This document shows positions 1 through 9,625 of a stretch of DNA of 64,000 nt, piece by piece. This DNA is from Kribbella steppae (lineage in GTDB: Bacteria > Actinomycetota > Actinomycetes > Propionibacteriales > Kribbellaceae): positions 186,001 through 250,000 of the forward strand of contig NZ_SLWN01000002.1 of NCBI RefSeq assembly GCF_004342025.1, given 5' to 3'. Numbering within the stretch: the first letter of the stretch is position 1; the number at the start of each line of letters is the position of its first letter. Under the pieces are notes generated by a model, which saw nothing but the letters and a program-made list of their open reading frames with translations, made no database searches and was not told where the DNA came from. The position numbers and the translations under genes were made by a program.

Positions 1-554
<554 letters not shown>

Positions 555-558
<4 letters not shown>

Positions 559-3026
559 TGCGCCTGGCTGTCCGCACTCTGCGGTTCCGCAAGGGCGGCT
601 TCGTCGCCACGTTCATCGCGGTCGTCTTCGGTACGGCGATCGTGATGGCCTGCGGCGGTCTGATGGAAACCGGCATCCGTTCCAACGTCGCACCGGAACG
701 CCTCGCCGCGGCCCCGATCGTTGTCTCCGGCAAACAGTCTCACCTTCGGCCTGGCGCCGAGGACGCGACCCCACTGCCCGAACGCGTCGGCGTCCCGGCT
801 TCAGTTGTGGACAAGATTCGTTCTGTGGACGGCGTTTCGGAAGCCATCGGCGACTACACGTTTGCAGCCTTCGGGGCGGGTGCGACCGAGGGCCACAATT
901 GGTCGAGTGCGGCGTTGGCGCCGTACCGGCTGACGTCGGGCCGTGCTCCTCGGGCCGGTCAGGTCGTCGTACCCGGGTCTGATGCGAAGGTCGGCGATCG
1001 CGTCACCTTCCTGATCAAGGGCGAGCCCGCGACCTTCACTGTCAGTGGTCTGGCCTCCGGTCCGGCGGGTCACAGCTTCTTCTCCGACCGCGACGCCGCC
1101 CGCTGTGTCGACAATCCGACCAGCTTCGCGGGCGTCGGCGTACTGGTTGCCCCCGGCACCGATGTCGAGGCGATCAAGGACCGGATCGAGGCACTCGACA
1201 CCGGGATCACTGTCAGCACGGGGATCGACCGGGGCTTGGCCGAGCACGTCGGCGGGGAGTCACAGCGGGTCGCTCTGATCTCGATCGCGGGCTCGTTCGG
1301 TGGTATCGCGACGATGACGATGATGTTCGTGGTCGCCTCCACGCTGGCGCTGTCCGCCCAGCACCGCGAGCGCGAGTTCGCCCTGCTACGCGGCATCGGT
1401 ACGACGCCAGGCCAGGTACGGCGGATGATCCTCGGCGAGTCCCTGCTCGTCTCGATCCCGGCCGTGCTGCTGGGCGCCGTACCCGGTGTCTTCCTCGGCC
1501 GCTTCCTCTTCGAGCAACTCGGCTCGCACGGTGTCGCCTCGCCGTTCGTCGAGTTCTCCCAGGGCTGGCTCCCGTTCGTCGCCGGCGCGGGAGCCGCCGT
1601 ACTCGCGTCCATCGGCGCCGCCCTGATCGCGGCCCGCAAGTCGGCCAAGATCCGTCCGGTCGAGGCGCTGATGGAGGCGTCGCTGCAGCGGAAGTGGTTC
1701 AGCTGGGTCCGTCTGCTCTTCGGACTGCTGTTCCTTGGCGGCGGTCTGGCCCTGCTGATCGTCACCGCGACAGTGATGACCGGGCCGCTCGCCGGTGCGA
1801 CTGCCGGGCCGTCGATCCTGTGCTGGGCGATCGGTGTCGCGTTGCTCGGCCCGTTCTGGACCAAGGTGGTTCTACTGCTGTGGCGTTGGCCGGTGCAGTT
1901 GCTGACCCGGGTCAACGGACGGCTCGCGATCCTCAACGTCACGGCCCGATCAGTGGCGATGTCGGCCGCGGTCATGCCGGTGATGCTTGCCGTCGGCATC
2001 TCGACCGCCAACCTGTACATGCAGACCACGCAGGTCCACGCCGCCTCCGAAGCCTTCACCCGGGATCTGCGCGCGGACGCCGTACTAGTCTCCGAAGCAG
2101 GTCTGTCGCCTGCGTTGCTGAACGAGGTGCGGGAGGCACCGGGTGTGGCGAGTGCTTCGGCCTTCGTCCGCAGTACGGCGGTCATCGACGAACCGCGCAA
2201 CGCTCCCTTCGACGAGGACGGCGCTCCCGTGCTGGGCGTCGACGCCCAGGGTCACGACGGTACGGCGCCTGTCCGCTTGACCGCCGGATCGCTGTCGGGC
2301 CTGGTCGGATCGACCGTGGCGCTGCCCGAATACGTGGCATCCAAGATGGATCGCGGTATCGGGTCAGAGATCACCATGACGTTGGGCGACGGCGCATCGG
2401 TGAGGTTGCGGGTGGTCGCATTGTTCGCGGCCGAGCGCGGCTACGAATCGATCGTCCTGCCTGCTTCACTGGTCGCCGCTCACACCACGGACGGTCTGAC
2501 CAAGCAGATCCTGGTCCGCTCCGAGCCTGGGAGCGACGTACGCCCGGCACTCGCTGCAGTCGCTGCCAAGCACCCCGGCGTACAGGTCGCGGACCGGGAC
2601 ACCCTGGTCGCCTCGAATGCGGAAGATCTGCAGACGCAGGCGTGGATCAACTACATGCTCGTCGGGATGCTGATCGCGTACACCGCGGTCTCGGTCATCA
2701 ACACGCTGGTCTCGACCACCCTGCGCCGGCGGCGCGAGTTCGCCCTCCAACGCCTCACCGGCTCCACCCGCGCCCAGGTCCTTCGCATGCTGACCACCGA
2801 AAGCACCCTGATCTGGCTAGCCGGCATCACCCTCGGCACCCTGGTAGCCCTGGCCTGCCTACTCCCCTACTCCGCCACCGTCTCGACGTCTTCTCTCCCC
2901 ACCGGCCCGCTGTGGATCTACTTGGCGATCATCGGTGCCGCAGGCGCCCTCACCTTCACCTCAACCCTCCTCCCCGCCACCACCACCCTGCGCCACTCCC
3001 CCACCCAACCCACCCACGCCGACTAA
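555..3026 (+). CDS. FtsX-like ABC transporter permease
   Basis: This 823-residue membrane protein has the duplicated FtsX/MacB layout. A first membrane helix at about residues 16-36 precedes an extracytoplasmic domain. Three helices follow at about 240-265, 290-318 and 337-362, then a central helical region at 385-490. A second extracytoplasmic domain precedes three final helices at about 700-725, 750-775 and 785-815. The cytoplasmic sequence REREFALLRGIGTT after the first FtsX core helix and RRREFALQRLTGST in the second half are the matching coupling motifs, which supports an internal duplication. The ATG overlaps the stop of the ATPase gene. A perfect hairpin follows the stop. The substrate is unknown. 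Confidence 0.9.
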
Positions 3027-3034
3027 CGACCTGA

Positions 3035-3062
3035 GCGGGTGTCCTCCACCAAGGACACCCGC
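3035..3062. terminator. bidirectional hairpin terminator
   Basis: A perfect 11-bp stem (GCGGGTGTCCT / AGGACACCCGC) with a CCACCA loop lies between the convergent permease and FMN reductase genes. There is no T-tract, which is usual in high-GC actinomycetes. Confidence 0.8.
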
Positions 3063-3093
3063 GCGGGCAACACACCAACCGGTGTGAGCTGAC

Positions 3094-3708
3094 CTACTTC
3101 GCCGGAGTCGGCTCAGCTACCGGCTGCAGCGCGATGGTCGTGGCCTGGACGATGCCTGCGTTGTTGCGCAGCCAGCCGGACAGCACCACCTGCAGATCCT
3201 CGAGATCCCGCTCCTCCAGGATCACCCCAGGCACCGGCACACTCGCCCCCAGCTCCGCCAGCACCGGCCGCAGGTGCTGATCCGCCAGCAACTTGTGGCT
3301 GGGCGCCGCGGACACTGTGACCGGCACCACCACCGCACCCGCCAACGCCTGCGGCCGCAAGACATCCAGGAAGCTCTTCAGCAACCCGGTATAACTCCCC
3401 TTGTACACCGGCGTCGCGATCACGATCACGGACGCCGACGACACCAGATCGATCGCGTTCTCCAGCGCCGCCCGCTCCTCCTGCCCTGCGTTCTCCCCCT
3501 GGAAGATCGCCGACGCGAACGTCACCAAGTCGACCAGTTCATCGATCCGGTACGGCGTACCGAGCTCAGACGCCAGCAGTTCGGCGACGGATGCGGCGGC
3601 CACCGCCGTCCGCGAACCAGCCCTGGGGTTGCCGACCACGGTGACGACAGACTGCGGCCACACCGGCGGATCCGGTACGACCTGCGCTTCGAACGCGACT
3701 GAGGGCAT
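3094..3708 (-). CDS. NAD(P)H-dependent FMN reductase
   Basis: The product (about 204 residues) is a flavodoxin-fold reductase. The N-terminal VVTVVGNPRAGSRT is the phosphate-binding loop for FMN, and IVIATPVYKGSYTGLLKSFLD is the typical second FMN-contact segment of the SsuE/MsuE family. Such enzymes reduce FMN with NAD(P)H and supply it to flavin monooxygenases, often in sulfonate metabolism. An upstream in-frame ATG at 3717 touches the AGGAG directly, so the ATG at 3708, about 9 nt downstream of that Shine-Dalgarno sequence, is preferred. No partner monooxygenase lies nearby, so the physiological acceptor is open. Confidence 0.85.
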   Translation of the reverse strand: MPSVAFEAQVVPDPPVWPQSVVTVVGNPRAGSRTAVAAASVAELLASELGTPYRIDELVDLVTFASAIFQGENAGQEERAALENAIDLVSSASVIVIATPVYKGSYTGLLKSFLDVLRPQALAGAVVVPVTVSAAPSHKLLADQHLRPVLAELGASVPVPGVILEERDLEDLQVVLSGWLRNNAGIVQATTIALQPVAEPTPAK

Positions 3709-3765
3709 CTGACCCATCTCCTGAGCTTGGCAGTGATGGATCGAGAGTAGCCAAAGTCGAGCTTG

Positions 3766-4443
3766 CTACTTGACTTTCTCAGATTCTGAACGCCCGGCTC
3801 GAACCTTGACAACCACGAACCACACCACGGCCGCCACCGCACCCGCGAGCACGACCCATTGGAAGACGCCCACCGACGACTCCACCACATGCCACCGCTC
3901 ACCGAGCTGGTACCCGGCGATGATCAGCAGCGAGTTCCAGATCAGGCTGCCCATTGCGGTCAGCGTCATGAACAGCGGCACCGACATCCGCTCCACCCCT
4001 GCCGGCACCGAGATCAGACTTCGCACCACCGGCACCAAACGGCCGATAAGCACCGCCTTCGGACCGTGCCGGGTGAACCAGCCCTCCGCCTTGTCGACAT
4101 CCTCGATCTTGACCAGCGGCAGCTTCCCGGCCAGCGCTCTGGTCCGATCCCGGCCCAGCCCCGCACCAACGCCGTACAGGGCGAGCGCACCGACGATCGA
4201 TCCGAAGGTCGTGAACACGATCGCGCTGATCAGCCCGAGATCACCGCGGCTGGCGGCGAAGCCGGCCAGCGGCAGGATCACCTCGCTGGGCAACGGCGGA
4301 AACAGGTTCTCCAGCGCCACCGCGAGCCCGGCACCGGGCGCACCGAGCCTCTCCATCAGGCCGATCGCCCATCCGGCCACTCCTCCGGTCGGTTCGTGCG
4401 TCGCCTGCAGCGCGGTCATCATCACCTGATTCGTCGTGAACAT
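3766..4443 (-). CDS. DedA family integral membrane protein
   Basis: The 225-residue sequence contains the DedA hallmarks: ENLFPPLPSEVILPLAGF near residues 44-62, then a glycine-rich segment and FTRHGPKAVLIGRLVPVVRSLISVPAG, the conserved acidic/Arg region needed for function in characterised members. Several hydrophobic segments follow, including the last near the C-terminus. DedA proteins act in membrane homeostasis, and recent work links the family to flipping undecaprenyl phosphate or other lipids. The gene is transcribed divergently from the histidine kinase across a palindromic operator candidate (4509-4535). Confidence 0.9.
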   Translation of the reverse strand: MFTTNQVMMTALQATHEPTGGVAGWAIGLMERLGAPGAGLAVALENLFPPLPSEVILPLAGFAASRGDLGLISAIVFTTFGSIVGALALYGVGAGLGRDRTRALAGKLPLVKIEDVDKAEGWFTRHGPKAVLIGRLVPVVRSLISVPAGVERMSVPLFMTLTAMGSLIWNSLLIIAGYQLGERWHVVESSVGVFQWVVLAGAVAAVVWFVVVKVRAGRSESEKVK

Positions 4444-4508
4444 GTCGACGACGCTAGGCCCGCGAAGCGTGTCCGCACATTGAGGTCAACCGCCGTCTTT
4501 CGGGGGGA

Positions 4509-4535
4509 TTTTCCACAGTACATAACTGTGGAAAA
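4509..4535. promoter_or_regulatory. perfect 11-bp inverted repeat between divergent genes
   Basis: TTTTCCACAGT and ACTGTGGAAAA flank a 5-nt spacer (ACATA) in the 112-133 bp between the divergent dedA-like gene and the histidine kinase. A further half-site, CCACAGTTT, follows directly at 4536. The region is markedly AT-rich for this genome. A regulator site controlling one or both genes is likely; the regulator is not identified. Confidence 0.6.
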
Positions 4536-4576
4536 CCACAGTTTCTTCTGGTCCTGTGCCCACTACTCTTGCGGGC

Positions 4577-5785
4577 ATGCAGCCACGACACAGCCTCCTG
4601 CGAAGGAGCATCGCGACCCTGGCGGGTCTGATGTCCGGCGCGCTGACGGCCGTCGTCGAGCTGCTCTTCGTCCTTGTGTCGGCGGTCACACTGGTGCCGG
4701 TCATCGCAACACCGCGCGCCCGCCGTGCGCTGGAGGCGTTCATCCATCGTTGCGCACGGCAACTTGCGGCGATGGAACAGCGCCGCCTCGCCACGTTCCA
4801 CAACATCCGGGATCTCGGTCCGTACTCCGATCGTTCGGCCTACGACTACATCCTCAGACGCTGGGCGATCGGCGGACTGGGAGGCCTCGTGGTGCTGTTA
4901 CTTCTGTACGGGCTCGTCGTCGCGGGGACGATGGTGAGCGCCTGGGCCCTTGACGGGACCTGGGGCTTCATCGAGAGCGCCGGCCGAGTCAGCACGGCGA
5001 CGCTGCTGGTGGCCGCTGTTCCCGGTGCCCTGTTGCTGTACCTGAACGTGATGGGCCTCATCGGCATAGTCGATCTCGACACCCGGCTCGCCCGTCGACA
5101 CCTGATGCCGTCCGTCGAGGAGACCCTCACCCGCCGGATCTCGGAGCTGACCGTGAGCCGGGCAGAGGTGGTCGAGGTGGTGAACGACGAGCGCCGCCGG
5201 ATCGAGCGTGATCTGCACGACGGCGTCCAACAACGCCTGGTCGCCCTCGGCCTGCTCCTCAGCCGCGCCCGCCGTACACGCGACCCGGCGCACGCTGCGG
5301 AGCTGGTCCGTCAAGCGCACAAGGAATCCGAGCAGGCCCTTGCGGATCTGCGCGACGTCGCCTGGCGCGTCTACCCCACCGTCCTCGACCAACTCGGCCT
5401 CCGCGATGTCATCGGAGTCCTCGCCGAACGCTCCAGCATCCCCGTCCGGCTGCACTACGACTTGCCCAACCGACCACCCGAGGGGATCGAGACCGTCGCC
5501 TACTTCGTCATCTCCGAAGCTCTCACCAACGCCGCTAAGCACTCCGACGCCACTCAGGTCGACGTGACGCTGTCCCGATCACACCTCTGCATCTCGGACG
5601 AGAAACGAGGGCACAACTCGCACGTGCTGATCACCGTGGCCGACAACGGCCGCGGCGGCGCCGACCCGCACGGCCGCGGCCTCACCGGCCTGGCCGGACG
5701 AGTCGCAGCCGGCGACGGTCACCTCACCATCACCAGCCCACCCGGCGGTCCCACTACGATCCAAGCGGAGTTCCCATGCGAGTGA
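4577..5785 (+). CDS. NarL-type sensor histidine kinase (HisKA_3)
   Basis: The protein has an N-terminal membrane region with three to four hydrophobic helices in the first 165 residues. It continues with the HisKA_3 phosphoacceptor segment ERRRIERDLHDGVQQRL, a dimerisation helix pair, and a HATPase domain with the N-box ISEALTNAAKHS and the G-box VADNGRGGADPHGRGLTGL. This is the NarX/DesK class that phosphorylates LuxR-type regulators. No extracellular sensor domain is evident, so the signal is probably sensed in or at the membrane. The 3' end overlaps the response regulator start by 10 nt. An in-frame GTG at 4556 is an alternative start; neither has a clear Shine-Dalgarno sequence. Confidence 0.9.
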   Translation: MQPRHSLLRRSIATLAGLMSGALTAVVELLFVLVSAVTLVPVIATPRARRALEAFIHRCARQLAAMEQRRLATFHNIRDLGPYSDRSAYDYILRRWAIGGLGGLVVLLLLYGLVVAGTMVSAWALDGTWGFIESAGRVSTATLLVAAVPGALLLYLNVMGLIGIVDLDTRLARRHLMPSVEETLTRRISELTVSRAEVVEVVNDERRRIERDLHDGVQQRLVALGLLLSRARRTRDPAHAAELVRQAHKESEQALADLRDVAWRVYPTVLDQLGLRDVIGVLAERSSIPVRLHYDLPNRPPEGIETVAYFVISEALTNAAKHSDATQVDVTLSRSHLCISDEKRGHNSHVLITVADNGRGGADPHGRGLTGLAGRVAAGDGHLTITSPPGGPTTIQAEFPCE

Positions 5786-6435
5786 TCCTGGCGGAGGACT
5801 CGACACTCCTGCGGGAGGGACTCATGCGCCTCCTGCTGGAGGAAGGCCACGAGATCCCAGCCGCCGTCGGCGACGGAGATGCGCTGGTCGCCGCGGTGCG
5901 CGCAGCCGCCGACGCCGGCTCCCTGCCAGACGTCGTCTGCGTCGACGTCCGGATGCCACCGACCCACACCGACGAAGGACTCCGCGCCGCGCTCGCCATC
6001 CGCAAGAGCTGGCCGTCCGTCGGCGTCCTCGTCCTCTCGCAGTACGTCGAGAAGTCCTACGCCAGTGAGCTGATCACGTCCGGCCAAGACCGGATCGGGT
6101 ACCTGCTGAAGGACCGGGTCATGCGCGTCGAGGAGTTCCTGGAGGCCCTCGAGCGAGTCGGCTCCGGCGGTGTCGCCCTAGACCCGGAGGTAGTCCGTCA
6201 ACTCCTGTCCCGCACCACCCACTCCGACCCACTGCAGAAGCTCACCGCCCGCGAACGCGAAGTCCTCGCGGTCATGGCCGAAGGCCACAACAACATCGGC
6301 ATCGCCGAGCGCCTGTTCATTTCCTCCAGCGCCGTCGAGAAACACGCCAACGCCATCTTCGACAAACTAGGCCTGACCCACACCCCCGGCTACAACCGCC
6401 GAGTCCAAGCCGTAGTCACCTACCTCACCAACTAG
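5776..6435 (+). CDS. LuxR/NarL family response regulator
   Basis: A receiver domain (residues about 1-120) carries the acidic pocket AEDS, the phosphoacceptor Asp in VCVDVRMPP and the conserved Lys in YLLKDRV. A GerE/LuxR helix-turn-helix follows at about 150-205 (LTAREREVLAVMAEG, then ISSSAVEKHANAIFDKLGL). The gene overlaps the upstream kinase gene, so this is its cognate partner. The target genes are unknown; autoregulation through the palindrome at 4509-4535 is possible but untested. Confidence 0.93.
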   Translation: MRVILAEDSTLLREGLMRLLLEEGHEIPAAVGDGDALVAAVRAAADAGSLPDVVCVDVRMPPTHTDEGLRAALAIRKSWPSVGVLVLSQYVEKSYASELITSGQDRIGYLLKDRVMRVEEFLEALERVGSGGVALDPEVVRQLLSRTTHSDPLQKLTAREREVLAVMAEGHNNIGIAERLFISSSAVEKHANAIFDKLGLTHTPGYNRRVQAVVTYLTN

Positions 6436-6847
6436 TCCCCCACTCCACCCCACGCGCACCCGAACGCCACCCGCTCCGCCACAGCGCAGGTACGTCGACG
6501 CCGTACCAAGCGGAACGCCACCGCGTGCGCCAGTGCGTATGCCCCCTGCACCCGGAACGCCACTCCGTCCGCCACCGTGCATCGGAACGGCACCCGTCGC
6601 CGGAACGCCACCGCGTGCGCCACGTGCACGTATGCAGGCCCGCCAGCGGCGGCCAGCAGGCCGGTAGGAGTCGGAACACCACCCGAACTCCAAGCGTCCC
6701 GGCGGTCGGGCTCCTCCGATAAGAGCCGTTGCCAGAGACGAGGCGGAATAGCGCCGGCTCCGAGAACGCCTACTCCCAACGCACCGTGCTCTCTCAACAC
6801 ACCGTGCTCTCTCGGCGTACCGCGCTCTCCCGGCGTACCGTGCTCTC
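6436..6847. other. intergenic region rich in short degenerate repeats
   Basis: No convincing gene lies in these 412 bp. The open frames here arise from repeats. Six degenerate copies of a unit close to CGGAACGCCACCGCGTGCG start near 6461, 6511, 6553, 6583, 6601 and 6672 with irregular spacing. They are followed by a four-copy 18-bp tandem array. One further copy of the first unit sits at 8778-8795. Confidence 0.75.
6461..6691. repeat. six degenerate copies of a ~20-bp GC-rich unit
   Basis: The units begin at about 6461, 6511, 6553, 6583, 6601 and 6672. The best-conserved part is CGGAACGCCAC; copies at 6511 and 6601 are identical over 22 bases. Spacing is irregular (50, 42, 30, 18 and 71 bp), so this is a dispersed cluster rather than a tandem array. 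A related unit (CGGAACGCCACACGTGCG) lies at 8778-8795. Confidence 0.7.
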
Positions 6848-6852
6848 TCAGC
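6781..6852. repeat. 18-bp tandem repeat, four copies
   Basis: Four consecutive 18-bp units start at 6781, 6799, 6817 and 6835, with consensus RYACCGTGCTCTCTCRRC. The last unit runs through the stop codon (6848-6850) of the minus-strand LivK-like gene, so the array forms its 3' end and trailer. Confidence 0.85.
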
Positions 6853-7960
6853 TGGTGTGGAGGATCCGAAAGCGATCGGGTTTCGCCGGATCTCGATCAA
6901 CGACTTGGATTGGCGTCGAAGCCCATTGCCAAACGCTGATGCCTGGCGTGCGGGAGAACTGGATCTGCCCGCGGGTGCCTTCGACTGCAACGCGCGGCCA
7001 GGATTCGGCAATCCGCGCCCGGTCCGCGCCGTCAGAACGCAGCACATCGGCGAGGACGGCGACCGTGTCGTAGCCCTCGAAGGCGACGAAGGACGGCGCT
7101 TCGGCCAGCCGCTCGCGGAGGACCGTCTCGACTCGTGCACCGAGTGGGCTGAGGCGCTCGGGCAGGTAGCGCAAGAACGGGATCGCGACGCTGTCGTCGC
7201 CCAGCAACGTCGCCCATTCGGCGAACTCCGGTTGCCCGGCCGGAGCACCAATCATGATCTCGGTGAGGCGCTGGTCGCCGCGGACAGACTTGACGATCGA
7301 TACCGCCGGCTCCGGGTTGCCGACGAGAAGAAGGAGGGCTGTCGCGCGATTGTCGATGAGTTCGTCGCACACGGCCGTAGGGGCGAGCGCGCGCATGTCG
7401 AGTTCGATGACGGTGCCGCCGCGTGAAGCGAGGTAGTCCCGCAGAATGCGGACTCCAGATGCCCAGTAGACACTCGGCTCGGTTGCTACGGCGATTCGAG
7501 TGTGGCCCGCGCTGAGGAGGAAGTCCGCGTAGAGCTGCCAGCCGCGGGACTGCGGCGGGGCGAGGCGCGCGACCCATTCCGTCGGCTGTTCGGTGAGCGC
7601 GTCGAGAACCGCTGACGAGCAGAGGAACGGCAGGCCGAGGGCGTCGGCCCTTGCGGCAGCGGCGCGAGCGACGACGCTGTGATACTCCCCCGCCAAGGCA
7701 GCCACGCCCAGACGAGCCAATTCGTCGACGGCTGCCGCGGCCCTCTGTGGATCAGCCGCGGTGTCTCGGACCACCAACTCGAGCGGTCTTCCGACGATCC
7801 CGCCGGCGTCGTTGACGTCGCGAACAGCCAACTCGAGTCCAGCGAGCAGATGTTGGCCTGCCTCGACCCAGCCAGGCCGAGTCAGCGGAACGAGAGCGCC
7901 GATCTGGACGGCTGATGTGTCAGTCCGCTCGGCTCGAGGTGGCGGCTGTGGCGTACTCAT
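6848..7960 (-). CDS. LivK-type ligand-binding protein without signal peptide
   Basis: The 370-residue product has the type-1 periplasmic binding fold of LivK/AmiC-like proteins. It opens with VQIGALVPLTRPGWVEAGQHL, then GLELAVRDVNDAGGIVGRPLELVVRD, a pattern diagnostic of branched-chain amino acid or amide binding proteins. Unlike exported members it starts MSTPQPPPRAERTDTSAV, with no hydrophobic signal sequence or lipobox. GGGAGACG upstream supports the start at 7960. No permease or ATPase gene is adjacent. It may therefore be a cytoplasmic sensor (like AmiC) or a relict. Its last codons sit in an 18-bp tandem repeat. Confidence 0.8.
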   Translation of the reverse strand: MSTPQPPPRAERTDTSAVQIGALVPLTRPGWVEAGQHLLAGLELAVRDVNDAGGIVGRPLELVVRDTAADPQRAAAAVDELARLGVAALAGEYHSVVARAAAARADALGLPFLCSSAVLDALTEQPTEWVARLAPPQSRGWQLYADFLLSAGHTRIAVATEPSVYWASGVRILRDYLASRGGTVIELDMRALAPTAVCDELIDNRATALLLLVGNPEPAVSIVKSVRGDQRLTEIMIGAPAGQPEFAEWATLLGDDSVAIPFLRYLPERLSPLGARVETVLRERLAEAPSFVAFEGYDTVAVLADVLRSDGADRARIAESWPRVAVEGTRGQIQFSRTPGISVWQWASTPIQVVDRDPAKPDRFRILHTS

Positions 7961-8096
7961 GCGTTGGCGTCTCCCGAGTGCCGATTCGGTTGCAGTACCC
8001 GGATCGCAGGCCGAACGTCAGTGGCGCCGAGAGTAGCCGAGCCGAGAACGGCCAGCCTCGGCGCCGTCCCGTGGCCGTCAGCCCGCCCGGCGCTGA

Positions 8097-8708
8097 TCAA
8101 TAGCAGGACCAGTCGGAGATCGCCGGCGATGTGCCCAGCAGAACTGGCACCTCGGCTGGCAGATAGTCGGAGGCTAGAGCCATCGCTGTGAGTCTCGTGT
8201 GACCTTCAAGAACCACAATCGGATGACCGTCACCGGCACGCACGCAGATGATCGGCTCCCAGGCGGCTCCTTCCCGCATGGAATCGGCAACAGCGAGGAA
8301 GTGCCCGGTGGGCATGTGGCCAAAGACGAGGCCTCCGCCGCGGATGAACCGGGCGGCGTCGCTTGGTCGCCGGGTTCCGTTGGTCAGTGCGGTCCAGTAG
8401 CTGTAGTCGATGTACAGCACCTCCAGCAACTCGGATGGCGACATCAGGACCTGCTGCCAGCTGAGTTCGTCAGGGAAGCCGGTGAACAGTTCGCGATTCT
8501 GGCGGTAGCCCCGGAACTCGCCCAGCACCCGACCTCGCTGCTCGTTCTCCTCGGGGTCGGACAGGTTCGCGTTGGTGAGAAGCGTCTTCGGCTGCCCGTG
8601 GCTTGCCAGGATCCGCGCGATGGTCGGTCCAAACCGCTCCGAGCTCAGTTCGCCGACGAGAAAGCTCGCGACCATCTCGGCCTCTGAACCCGTCCCGATG
8701 ATTCGCAT
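8097..8708 (-). CDS. uncharacterised protein with ParB-like nucleotide-binding motif
   Basis: A product of about 203 residues beginning MRIIGTGSEAEMVASF. The C-terminal part contains HPIVVLEGHTRLTAMALAS, which resembles the ParB/sulfiredoxin-type motif (GxxR) seen in ParB-like nucleases and CTP-binding domains. The middle is rich in aromatic residues (YIDYSYW). No DNA-binding segment is recognisable. An upstream in-frame start at 8756 exists, but AGGATAGGAC just upstream of 8708 favours the shorter form. It stands alone; a role cannot be assigned. Confidence 0.7.
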   Translation of the reverse strand: MRIIGTGSEAEMVASFLVGELSSERFGPTIARILASHGQPKTLLTNANLSDPEENEQRGRVLGEFRGYRQNRELFTGFPDELSWQQVLMSPSELLEVLYIDYSYWTALTNGTRRPSDAARFIRGGGLVFGHMPTGHFLAVADSMREGAAWEPIICVRAGDGHPIVVLEGHTRLTAMALASDYLPAEVPVLLGTSPAISDWSCY

Positions 8709-8777
8709 GCGTCCTATCCTGCCGACCTCCCGAATCCCGCATGGTTCCGACAACACTCACTCCCAACGCACGTACGT

Positions 8778-8795
8778 CGGAACGCCACACGTGCG
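8778..8795. repeat. isolated copy of the 6461-6691 repeat unit
   Basis: CGGAACGCCACACGTGCG matches the unit that recurs six times at 6461-6691, about 2.1 kb away. It lies in the 145-bp gap between the ParB-like gene and the SDR gene. Confidence 0.55.
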
Positions 8796-8853
8796 GGGGC
8801 ACGTCATCGGATGCGTGGGGCGGGCGCGTGTCTCGACGTGGGGAGGCGTGGGC

Positions 8854-9612
8854 TCAGGCGGCCCGGGGGCCCAGGAACAGGCCGCCGCTGGCGTCGATGG
8901 TTTGGCCGGTGATCCAGCGGGCGTTGTCGGAGGCAAGGAACGCGACCACGTCGGCGACATCCTCAGCACGTCCGAGCCGATCGAGCGCCGTCAGGGCAGT
9001 GATGGCGTCGGTCAGTCCTGGAGTATCGAACAGCGCCACGTTCGCCTCGGTCGCGGTTGCGCCGGGGGCGACCGCGTTGACGGTGATGCCAAGGGCACCC
9101 AGCGATTGCGCCAGCGTGAGCGTCATCGTTTCGAGGGCACCCTTCGTCATGGCGTACGACGTCTGGATCGAGTTCGCCATGCGGGTGGCGACGGAAGTGA
9201 TCGAGATGATCCGGCCGCCGTCGCGCACCATCGGAAGGGCCCGCTGGATGAGGAAGTACGGCGCTCGCACGTTCACCGCGATCAGACGATCGAACTGGTC
9301 CATGGTGTCGGTCTCGATCGGTCCTGCCGGAGGTGCGGCCGCATTGTTGACCAGGATGTCCAGTGGTCGCCCATCAAGACCGGACTCGAGTTGCGCGAAC
9401 AGTTCATCGATGTCGCCTGGCACCCCAAGCTCCGCCCCGATCAAGAACCCACGCCCGATTCGATCCAGCGTCTCGGCGGCGCCTTCCTTGTCGCGGTTGT
9501 AGTGCACCGCCACCTCGGCCCCGTCCGCCGCCAACCGCTCCGCGATCGCACGCCCGATGCCTTTCGACGCACCCGTCACCAACGCGACCTTGCCGCTCAG
9601 CTCCGCTCTCAT
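8854..9612 (-). CDS. SDR family oxidoreductase
   Basis: A classical short-chain dehydrogenase of 252 residues. It has the cofactor motif VTGASKGIGRAIAERL (TGxxxGxG), the NNAA segment, a catalytic Ser in IISITSVATR and the YxxxK pair in SYAMTKGALE. The C-terminal DVADVVAFLASDNARWITGQ is typical. The ATG at 9612 follows GGAGGGG, so longer upstream reading is spurious. The gene is divergent from a TetR gene with two TetR-type palindromes between them, so it is almost certainly the direct target of that repressor. The substrate is not predictable; a xenobiotic or reactive carbonyl is a common theme for such pairs. Confidence 0.92.
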   Translation of the reverse strand: MRAELSGKVALVTGASKGIGRAIAERLAADGAEVAVHYNRDKEGAAETLDRIGRGFLIGAELGVPGDIDELFAQLESGLDGRPLDILVNNAAAPPAGPIETDTMDQFDRLIAVNVRAPYFLIQRALPMVRDGGRIISITSVATRMANSIQTSYAMTKGALETMTLTLAQSLGALGITVNAVAPGATATEANVALFDTPGLTDAITALTALDRLGRAEDVADVVAFLASDNARWITGQTIDASGGLFLGPRAA

Positions 9613-9625
9613 CGCCCCTCCTAGA

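Noticed and set aside
6461..6691. Possible CRISPR array
   Set aside because: Units are degenerate, spacing is irregular (18-71 bp) and no cas genes are present.
6367..7251. A minus-strand frame with repeated ARYAER-like hexapeptides
   Set aside because: The peptide repeat is only the translation of the 18-bp tandem DNA repeat at 6781-6852 in a frame other than the LivK-like gene.
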